A stretch of 7,132 nt of DNA, from NCBI GenBank assembly GCA_030640695.1, contig DAOWIX010000018.1, positions 1 to 7,132 of the forward strand. Direction: 5' to 3'. This DNA is from Deltaproteobacteria bacterium. GTDB lineage: Bacteria; Desulfobacterota; Anaeroferrophillalia; Anaeroferrophillales; Tharpellaceae. Shown here piece by piece: positions 1 through 5,461 of this stretch (positions within the stretch are counted from its first letter, which is position 1; every line of letters begins with the position of its first letter). The translations under genes were made by a program, and so were the position numbers. Under the pieces are notes generated by a model. It did no database searches. It worked only from the letters and a program-made list of their open reading frames with translations, and was not told the DNA's origin.

Positions 1-1
1 C

Positions 2-1129
2 AATTGCACAATTTTACTATTGATATTTTGCTTGCTAATTATAACTTTTCCCGGGGTTGCTTTGAGTGCCGGTTCTCCCGGCCCGCCTCCGGCAAGGGTC
101 GTGACAGCACCATTAGTTGAACGCCGGATTTCGCCCACAATCTCCCTGACCGGCAGCGTTGTGGCCGAACTTGAAAGTCGGGTCGCTGCCGAGGTCGCCG
201 GTCAAGTCATCAGCGCCCCGCCCAAAGAGGGGGTTTTTGTTAAAAAAGGAGCCCCTCTCTGCCGACTCGACGGCGAGATTCTCCAACGTAGCCTGGAAGT
301 TGCAAATCGTGAAATTGATGAAGCAACTATTCTTTTAGAGAAGGGAAATCTCGATTTTGAGCGGGTCAAACCGGTTTTCGAATCACACGCCACCTCGAGA
401 CAGGCCTATGACGACCGCCTCTACCGGCTCAAAGAGCTTGAGGCAAAACTCGCTATCGCCCGCGTCAAACGGAACCGTCTCCAGGTTGAAATTGACCGCA
501 AGACGATCCGGGCACCTTTTGCCGGGGTTGTGGCTGAACGCTTATGTGAAATCGGCGAATGGATTTCGGTAGGGTCAACGGTCTGCCACCTGGTTGATCT
601 GACAAGACTATCGGCCGAGATCCCGGTTCCGGCCCGCTACCTGCCGTTCATTAAAGCCGGATCAAGTTTTACGATCCACGTCGGCCCCGATGCCGCAACC
701 ATTAAAGGCCGTTTCAACCGCATCATCCCGGCCGGTGATTTTAAGGCCCGCACTTTTCCTCTACGACTCGATCTGCCGGTCGCAGCCGAACTCTTACCAG
801 GTTTCGATCTTGAAGTATTATTGCCAACCGGAAAGCCGGAAAGCGCCCTCCTGGCACCGCGCGATGCCATTGTCCGCAAAGGTAAGAAAACCACAGTGGT
901 CACTATACTTGCAGACCGGGCTGAAATCGTCCCGGTCACTATTTCTGGCTACGACGGTAATGATGCGGTTATCTCATCAAGTAAATTAAAAGCCGGAAAT
1001 AAGTTAACGTCCGGCATGGCCGTCGTCGTACGCGGTAATGAGCGTCTACGACCGGGCCAGTCGGTCACCGTCATTCCGGCTACCGAAAAAAAGCCTGAGG
1101 GGAAAAGCCTTAAGGAGCAAAAACAGTGA
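2..1129 (+). CDS. RND efflux periplasmic adaptor subunit (HlyD/AcrA-type membrane fusion protein), 5' partial
   Basis: This is the periplasmic adaptor that links an inner-membrane RND pump to an outer-membrane channel. The frame is open to the left edge. A TTG at 20 is the first possible start inside the window, but the hydrophobic signal-peptide core already begins before it (TILLLIFCLLIITF), so the true start is probably just upstream. Cleavage is likely near ALSA/G. Counted from the TTG, residues about 45-85 form the first lipoyl-like half (AEVAGQVISAPPKEGVFVKKG), about 86-160 an alpha-helical hairpin, and about 161-195 the second lipoyl half (TIRAPFAGVVAERLCEIGEW, with the typical RAPFxG motif). 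Residues about 197-270 are a beta-barrel and about 275-352 the membrane-proximal domain, ending LRPGQSVTV. A short Lys/Glu-rich tail follows. Length and domain order are normal for the family. The stop overlaps the permease start by 4 bases (GTGA), so the two genes are an operon. The substrate cannot be read from the sequence. Confidence 0.93.
   Translation, partial: NCTILLLIFCLLIITFPGVALSAGSPGPPPARVVTAPLVERRISPTISLTGSVVAELESRVAAEVAGQVISAPPKEGVFVKKGAPLCRLDGEILQRSLEVANREIDEATILLEKGNLDFERVKPVFESHATSRQAYDDRLYRLKELEAKLAIARVKRNRLQVEIDRKTIRAPFAGVVAERLCEIGEWISVGSTVCHLVDLTRLSAEIPVPARYLPFIKAGSSFTIHVGPDAATIKGRFNRIIPAGDFKARTFPLRLDLPVAAELLPGFDLEVLLPTGKPESALLAPRDAIVRKGKKTTVVTILADRAEIVPVTISGYDGNDAVISSSKLKAGNKLTSGMAVVVRGNERLRPGQSVTVIPATEKKPEGKSLKEQKQ
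1112..1117 (+). promoter_or_regulatory. Ribosome binding site of the RND permease gene
   Basis: AAGGAG lies 8 bases before the GTG at 1126, inside the last codons of the adaptor gene. It fixes the GTG as the permease start and, with the GTGA stop/start overlap, points to translational coupling of adaptor and pump. Confidence 0.85.
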
Positions 1130-4100
1130 GCCCGGTAGAGTTCTGCCTCAAACGGCCGGTCAGCGTTATGGTCGGCGTTATTATGGTTTTAATGTTCGGA
1201 ATTTTAGGACTGACCTCCTTGCCGATTCAGTTAACGCCGGATGTCTCTCTGCCGGAGTTAACTATCAGAACGAACTGGCCCGGTTCTACGGCTTACGAAA
1301 TTGAACGTGAAATCATCGAACCCCAGGAAGATGTCTTGAAAGGCCTGCGCTACCTCGTTAAGATGGAAAGCGAAAGCGTCAACAATCAGGGACGCATCAT
1401 TCTCACCTTCTCACTTGACGCCAAACTTGAAGATATCATGCTGCGCACCTCCAACAAACTTAACGAGGTCAGTAAATATCCCGAAAATGTCGAGAACCCG
1501 ATCATCACCGCCTCAGGAGCCAACGCTTCACCGGTAATCTGGACGATCTTTAAAACTTTGCCCGAAAACAAGCGCAACATCAACACTTATCGCACCTACT
1601 TTGACGACCATATAAGTCAGAGTTTAGAGCGCGTCGCGGGGGTCGCGGAGCTCTATATCGTCGGCGGCACCGAAGATGAACTGCAAGTCATGACCGATCC
1701 TTATGCTCTGGCCGCCCAAGGCCTGACTTTAAGCCGGGTCACCGAACGTCTGCGCGGCGAAAATGTCAACATCTCGGGCGGCGACATCAGTACTGAAAAA
1801 CGTAAATATCTGGTTCGCACCCTGGGTGAGTACCGCGAACCTGCCGATATTACCAAAGTCATTTTAAGAAGTGAAGATGATCGGGTAGTAACCGTAGGCG
1901 ATGTCGCTGAGGTCAAACTCGGCTACAAAAAACTTGAGGCGGCTATCTTTCACAATGGTCAAAAAGCGATTGCCGTCGGCATCAAAAAAGAGGCTGGTGC
2001 CAATGTTCTTGAAATGACCCGCCGGGTACGCCAGGAAGTAGATCGGCTCAACGACGGCATCCTCAAAGAAAACGGCCTTTTCCTCGACTGGGTCTACGAC
2101 CAGACCCCTTACATCGACAGCGCCATCGGCCTGGTTAAACAGAACATCTGGATCGGCGGCGCTTTGGCGATCATCGTTCTTCTGATTTTTCTGCGTAGCC
2201 TCTCCGCGACCCTGGTGGTGGCGGCAGCGATTCCGGTCAGCGTTATCGGCACCTTCCTCTTTCTCCTCTTAGGTCATCGCAATCTCAATGTTATCAGTCT
2301 GGCCGGGATGTCGTTTGCGGTTGGCATGGTCGTCGATAATGCAATTGTCGTTATGGAAAATATTGACCGCCATCGCAAGATGGGCAAAGAGCCTTATCTC
2401 GCGGCCCGCGACGGCTGTGCCGAAGTCTGGGGCGCGGTTCTGGCGTCAACCATCACCACACTGGCGGTTTTTCTGCCGGTTATCTTTATCAAGGAGGAAG
2501 CCGGCCAACTCTTTAAGGATCTGGCGATCGCCATTTGCGGGTCAATTGCCTTAAGTCTGGTTGTTTCAGTCACCTTTATTCCGACTCTAAGTAAGCTTCT
2601 CTTCAGCTTCAGGGAAAGAAAAAAGCGGCCCCAAAAATCAAACTCATCCACAGGCCCTGAGCCACAACGAAAAAGCCGCAAAGATCCGTTAAACAGTTTC
2701 GGTGGTTTTTTCGTAAAATCGATCTCAGGCCTGGTCGGCTGGTTTACACAACGTTGGTATCGCCGACTTTCAGTAGTCACCCTGCTCGGGGGTGGCGCCC
2801 TGCTGATAGCCTGGCTCCTGTGGCCCAAGATGGAATATCTGCCGATGGGTAACCGTAACCTGATCTTAAGCATTCTGATCCCACCTCCGGGCTATTCCGA
2901 TGCCGAAAGAGCGGCGGTCGGCACCGAAATTGGGCGTCAGCTTAAACCCTACATGGAAAAAGAGATTGATGGTGTAGACCGGGTAAAGACTTACTTTTAC
3001 GTCGGTCGCGGACAGATGCTTTTTGTCGGGGCCAAATCAGCCGACCCCGAACGAGTCCGCAGCATTATCCCGCCCATGCAAAAAATTATCGCTTCAATTC
3101 CCGGCATGTACGGGATTACCATGCAACGCGGCATCTTTGAGAAAGGCCTCGGCAAAGGCCGCACCATCGAGGTTGATATCAGCGGCCCGGAACTGGGCCG
3201 CCTGACCACTGCCGGCGGAGCCCTTTTCGGCATGATCCGTAAAACTCTACCCGGAACCCAGATAAGACCGGTGCCATCACTCGAATTAACGAGCCCCGAA
3301 GTGACCATTTTACCGCGTCGCGACCGCAGTGCCGCCTTAGGGGTTGATGCGCGAGAGCTCGGCTTGATGGTTGATGTCTTCCTCGACGGCCGCAAAATTG
3401 ATGATTTCAAAGCCCCGGGCCGCAACCAGATCGATCTCACCCTAATGGGCCGGAAAGACACGATAACCAGCCCAGATCAGATTATCGACCTGCCCATGGT
3501 TACCGCCGATGGCCGCCAGGTTCCGCTTTCAACGCTGGCCACCTTTGTCGAAACCTCTGGTCCAACCCAGATCAACCACCTCGAAAGACAACGTAATATC
3601 ACCCTGCAGGTTACGCCACCCGAAAGTGTGCCGCTGGAAGAGGCGATGGATATTCTTTCAGGAAAGCTCCTGCCCCAACTCAAAAATATGGGCCTTTCCG
3701 GCAACGGCGTCGAGATTTCGCTTTCCGGCACCGCCGACAAGCTAACTCAAACGCGCCTCGCCCTCCAGAAAAACTTTATCCTCGCCCTGATCATCACCTT
3801 TCTATTGATGGCGGCCCTTTTTGAAAGTTTTTTCTACCCCCTGATTATCATGGTCAGCGTCCCGCCAGCCGCCGCCGGCGGCTTTATCGGCCTGGCTCTG
3901 GTCAACCGTTTCATCGCCCCTCAGGCCCTCGACATCCTGACCATGCTCGGTTTTATTATCCTCATCGGCCTGGTTGTCAACAACGCGATTCTCATCGTCC
4001 ACCAGACTTTGAACTTCAAACGTGCCGGCATGGCTGCAAAAGAGGCCTTAAAAGCTTCGGTCGAAAGCCGCATCCGCCCGATCTTCATGAGTTCTCTGAC

Positions 4101-4329
4101 CAGCGTCCTCGGCATGCTACCGCTGGTTCTTTTCCCCGGCGCCGGCTCCGAACTCTACCGGGGCCTGGGCAGCGTCGTCTTAGGCGGCCTCGCTCTCTCA
4201 ACAGTTTTCACCATCTTCATGGTTCCAGCGTTGCTCTCTTTTTTCATTAAGGATGAAAAAAGAGAGCAGTCGTCAGTTGTCAGTGGTCAGTCGTCAGTGG
4301 AGGGAGCAAGTGGTGTCAAAAAGCTATAG
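1126..4329 (+). CDS. RND efflux transporter permease subunit (AcrB/HAE1-like), with a repeat-encoded C-terminal tail
   Basis: This is an inner-membrane proton-driven pump of the AcrB/MexB superfamily, working with the adaptor encoded just upstream. It starts at GTG behind a strong ribosome binding site. The 1067 residues show the duplicated RND plan: TM1 near 13-31, a large periplasmic porter/docking loop to about 335, TM2-TM6 about 340-490, a hydrophilic Lys/Ser/Pro-rich cytoplasmic linker about 497-525, TM7 near 548-567, a second periplasmic loop to about 880, and TM8-TM12 about 883-1042. TM4 carries MVVDNAIVVMEN, so Asp404 matches AcrB Asp407 but the next position is Asn, not Asp. TM10 carries GLVVNNAILIV, with Asn952 where AcrB has Lys940. 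That pattern is known in other RND branches and suggests a non-classical proton relay rather than a dead pump. The family-like sequence ends around FFIKDEKRE; the last 20 residues (1048-1067) are encoded by the heptamer array and cassette leader. It overlaps the four-helix gene start by 17 bases. Drug versus other substrate is undetermined. Confidence 0.95.
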   Translation: MSPVEFCLKRPVSVMVGVIMVLMFGILGLTSLPIQLTPDVSLPELTIRTNWPGSTAYEIEREIIEPQEDVLKGLRYLVKMESESVNNQGRIILTFSLDAKLEDIMLRTSNKLNEVSKYPENVENPIITASGANASPVIWTIFKTLPENKRNINTYRTYFDDHISQSLERVAGVAELYIVGGTEDELQVMTDPYALAAQGLTLSRVTERLRGENVNISGGDISTEKRKYLVRTLGEYREPADITKVILRSEDDRVVTVGDVAEVKLGYKKLEAAIFHNGQKAIAVGIKKEAGANVLEMTRRVRQEVDRLNDGILKENGLFLDWVYDQTPYIDSAIGLVKQNIWIGGALAIIVLLIFLRSLSATLVVAAAIPVSVIGTFLFLLLGHRNLNVISLAGMSFAVGMVVDNAIVVMENIDRHRKMGKEPYLAARDGCAEVWGAVLASTITTLAVFLPVIFIKEEAGQLFKDLAIAICGSIALSLVVSVTFIPTLSKLLFSFRERKKRPQKSNSSTGPEPQRKSRKDPLNSFGGFFVKSISGLVGWFTQRWYRRLSVVTLLGGGALLIAWLLWPKMEYLPMGNRNLILSILIPPPGYSDAERAAVGTEIGRQLKPYMEKEIDGVDRVKTYFYVGRGQMLFVGAKSADPERVRSIIPPMQKIIASIPGMYGITMQRGIFEKGLGKGRTIEVDISGPELGRLTTAGGALFGMIRKTLPGTQIRPVPSLELTSPEVTILPRRDRSAALGVDARELGLMVDVFLDGRKIDDFKAPGRNQIDLTLMGRKDTITSPDQIIDLPMVTADGRQVPLSTLATFVETSGPTQINHLERQRNITLQVTPPESVPLEEAMDILSGKLLPQLKNMGLSGNGVEISLSGTADKLTQTRLALQKNFILALIITFLLMAALFESFFYPLIIMVSVPPAAAGGFIGLALVNRFIAPQALDILTMLGFIILIGLVVNNAILIVHQTLNFKRAGMAAKEALKASVESRIRPIFMSSLTSVLGMLPLVLFPGAGSELYRGLGSVVLGGLALSTVFTIFMVPALLSFFIKDEKREQSSVVSGQSSVEGASGVKKL
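4267..4300 (+). repeat. Left heptamer array (L), CAGTNGT units
   Basis: Almost five head-to-tail 7-bp units: CAGTCGT, CAGTTGT, CAGTGGT, CAGTCGT and a partial CAGTGG. The array is read through as the C-terminal tail of the RND permease. It is the inverted counterpart of the arrays at 4692-4723 and 5429-5460; positions 4281-4298 are an exact 18-base reverse complement of 5429-5446. Confidence 0.9.
4299..4306 (+). promoter_or_regulatory. Ribosome binding site of the four-helix-bundle gene
   Basis: GGAGGGAG directly abuts the left heptamer array and lies just ahead of tandem GTG codons at 4310 and 4313. It decides the start of the four-helix gene in favour of these GTGs over an ATG at 4253, which lies inside the RND gene and has no comparable site. 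Confidence 0.75.
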
Positions 4330-4666
4330 AGACTTGATAGCTTGGCAAAAAAGTATGGATTTAGTTGAAATGATCTATACGATTACTCGAACATTTCCGA
4401 AAGAGGAATTATATGGATTAACTTCTCAAGTGCGTAGAGCTGCAGTTTCTATCCCGTCAAATATTGCAGAAGGAGAAGGTAGAAATTCGAAAAAAGAATT
4501 CTCGCAGTTCTTATCCATAGCATATGGATCTTTAAGTGAAGTCGAAACTCAAATTATGATAGCAAACAGATTGCGATATACAGAGAACAACAAGTGTGAA
4601 GCAGTAATGAAATCATGCACTGAAATTGGGAAAATCATAAATGGACTCAAAAGAAGCCTACAATGA
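4313..4666 (+). CDS. Four-helix-bundle protein (S23 / 23S rRNA intervening-sequence protein family)
   Basis: A protein of 117 residues that matches the family's usual length and landmark motifs: near the N-terminus SYRDLIAWQKSMDLV, then FPKEELYGLTSQVRRAAVSI followed by PSNIAEGEGRNSKKEF, then FLSIAYGSLSEVETQ. These are helices of a basic four-helix bundle. Relatives are encoded in intervening sequences of 23S rRNA genes and resemble the accessory protein Avd of diversity-generating retroelements; nucleic-acid binding is the usual suggestion, and no biochemical role is established here. The start is GTG 4313 (or the adjacent GTG 4310), behind GGAGGGAG. An ATG at 4253 would add about 20 residues of repeat-encoded sequence that does not belong to the family. 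The gene is AT-rich, at about 35-38% G+C in sampled lines, unlike the neighbouring genes, and sits between inverted heptamer arrays, both pointing to acquisition by transfer. It appears intact, with no frameshift. Confidence 0.93.
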   Translation: MSKSYRDLIAWQKSMDLVEMIYTITRTFPKEELYGLTSQVRRAAVSIPSNIAEGEGRNSKKEFSQFLSIAYGSLSEVETQIMIANRLRYTENNKCEAVMKSCTEIGKIINGLKRSLQ

Positions 4667-4683
4667 TTTAGGATTGCTGCAAT

Positions 4684-5415
4684 ATGAGTTCACTGACGAC
4701 TGACCTCTGGCGACTGACCACTGCCAAGGCCCTTGGCAAAATCAGACTCCTGCTCTTTATGATACCAGCCCTTGGCCTGGCCCTTGGTGCCTGCGGCAAT
4801 CGGGGCGGAATGGAGGGGATTTTAACCTCTTCTGATGTGCTTATCGTCCAGCACCATATCCGGCAGCATTATAACTGTATGGAGGAATTTTGCCGGCGGC
4901 TCTATCTCAAGAACCCTAAATATGAGACAGATCTGAAAAAACGAGGGCAAAAACTTGACAGCATCTTCAAAAAACGCTCTCTTTCCGACACCCCTTATGA
5001 CAAACTGCCATCACACGAGGTTCTGACGGCCGCTTTTTCTGCCGACCCCGGCTATCACGACCGAGTTGCCCTGCTGGGTTTGGGACTAAGGAAAAGTATT
5101 GATGAAGGATATGGACAAAAAGGCCCCGAAGATAACAAGATGGTTACCAGTCTCCAGGTTTCCCTGGAACTTCTAAAGCGACTCTACAGCAATATAAGCC
5201 AGGTCAAATGGCGCCTCAAAGTCTATCACGACACCCGACATAAACTCTATTACCTGACTAATGCCAAGGCGCCAGATGGCCACCTCAATATGGGATATGA
5301 GATATTGCTGACCAAGATCTTGACCCGTATTGAAGATGACATCTACATGCGCGGCGGCAACCCGCCCAATGTTATCTTCAAGATGTCGACCATGTTTTTT
5401 ACACTATTTTTGTAG
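4684..5415 (+). CDS. Predicted lipoprotein of unknown function with a repeat-derived N-terminus
   Basis: I do not recognise the family. The 243-residue frame starts with ATG 4684, with a weak AGGA at 4670-4673. A signal peptide follows: basic residues K15, K19 and R21, a hydrophobic core LLLFMIPALGLALG, then a lipobox LGAC with Cys37 as the probable lipidated residue. The mature part is largely helical and rich in charged residues, with two further cysteines (65 and 70) in NCMEEFCRRLYLKNPKY. It ends with an odd hydrophobic stretch (STMFFTLFL). Residues 3-14 are encoded by the right heptamer array, so the native start was probably replaced when the cassette arrived. ATG 4759 is the only other in-frame start before the lipobox, but it would leave a signal peptide without its positive end. 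The gene starts 17 bases after the four-helix stop. Outer- versus inner-membrane sorting cannot be settled; the residue after Cys is Gly, not the inner-membrane-retaining Asp. Confidence 0.75.
   Translation: MSSLTTDLWRLTTAKALGKIRLLLFMIPALGLALGACGNRGGMEGILTSSDVLIVQHHIRQHYNCMEEFCRRLYLKNPKYETDLKKRGQKLDSIFKKRSLSDTPYDKLPSHEVLTAAFSADPGYHDRVALLGLGLRKSIDEGYGQKGPEDNKMVTSLQVSLELLKRLYSNISQVKWRLKVYHDTRHKLYYLTNAKAPDGHLNMGYEILLTKILTRIEDDIYMRGGNPPNVIFKMSTMFFTLFL
4692..4723 (-). repeat. Right heptamer array (R1), inverted relative to L
   Basis: On the + strand it reads ACTGACG, ACTGACC, TCTGGCG, ACTGACC, ACTG, so the CAGTNGT orientation is on the - strand. It forms codons 3-14 of the lipoprotein gene (encoding about LTTDLWRLTTA). 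It matches the third array at 5429-5460 in the same orientation, with 3 differences over the first 31 bases. Confidence 0.9.
4722..4738. repeat. Palindrome at the right cassette junction
   Basis: TGCCAAGG and CCTTGGCA form 8-bp perfect inverted arms around a single C at 4730. The left arm overlaps the last two bases of the R1 array, so the palindrome marks the border between repeat and lipoprotein gene. The motif GCCCTTGG recurs at 4729-4736, 4768-4775 and 4780-4787, each time encoding Ala-Leu-Gly of the signal peptide, so part of the symmetry may simply reflect codon repetition. Confidence 0.6.
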
Positions 5416-5428
5416 CAAATATGGTTTT

Positions 5429-5460
5429 ACTGACGACTGACCACTGGCGACTGAAAACTA
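5429..5460 (-). repeat. Third heptamer array (R2) between the lipoprotein and ftsK stops
   Basis: On the + strand the units are ACTGACG, ACTGACC, ACTGGCG, ACTGAAA, ACTA. It has the same orientation as R1 and is degenerate at its right end, finishing one base before the ftsK stop codon (5462-5464). It fills most of the 46-base gap between the convergent genes. No GC-rich hairpin plus T-run terminator is visible in this gap on either strand. Confidence 0.88.
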
Positions 5461-5461
5461 A

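Larger units (their letters stand above)
4267..4724. mobile_element. Putative small cassette: four-helix-bundle gene flanked by inverted heptamer arrays
   Basis: The two ends are inverted copies: 4266-4299 and the complement of 4691-4724 agree at 30 of 34 positions. Between them lies one complete gene of markedly lower GC than its neighbours (23/60 G+C in 4381-4440 and 21/60 in 4501-4560). The left end falls at the 3' end of the RND gene and the right end at the 5' end of the lipoprotein gene, and both neighbouring frames run into the repeat. No transposase, integrase or clear target-site duplication is visible, so any movement would need functions supplied in trans or by recombination. The four-helix-bundle family is best known from intervening sequences in 23S rRNA genes; no rRNA is present here. 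That this is a mobile unit is inference from structure and composition. Confidence 0.6.

Noticed and set aside
2394..3461. Long open frames on the - strand opposite the RND gene (for example 2394-2873 and 2997-3461)
   Set aside because: Their translations are Arg/Ser/Pro-rich, show no family motifs or ribosome sites, and mirror a strongly supported coding gene.
4253..4312. ATG at 4253 as the start of the four-helix-bundle protein
   Set aside because: The extra N-terminal residues are translation of the heptamer array and of the RND 3' end in another frame. The family normally begins just before SYRDLIAWQ, and GGAGGGAG stands right before GTG 4310/4313.
4267..4724. An authentic 23S rRNA intervening sequence
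   Set aside because: The flanks are protein-coding (RND and lipoprotein genes) with no rRNA sequence; only the protein family and the inverted-repeat plan resemble such elements.
4267..5460. CRISPR array made of the short repeats
   Set aside because: Units are 7 bp head to tail without spacers, occur in both orientations and lie partly in coding sequence; no cas gene is present.
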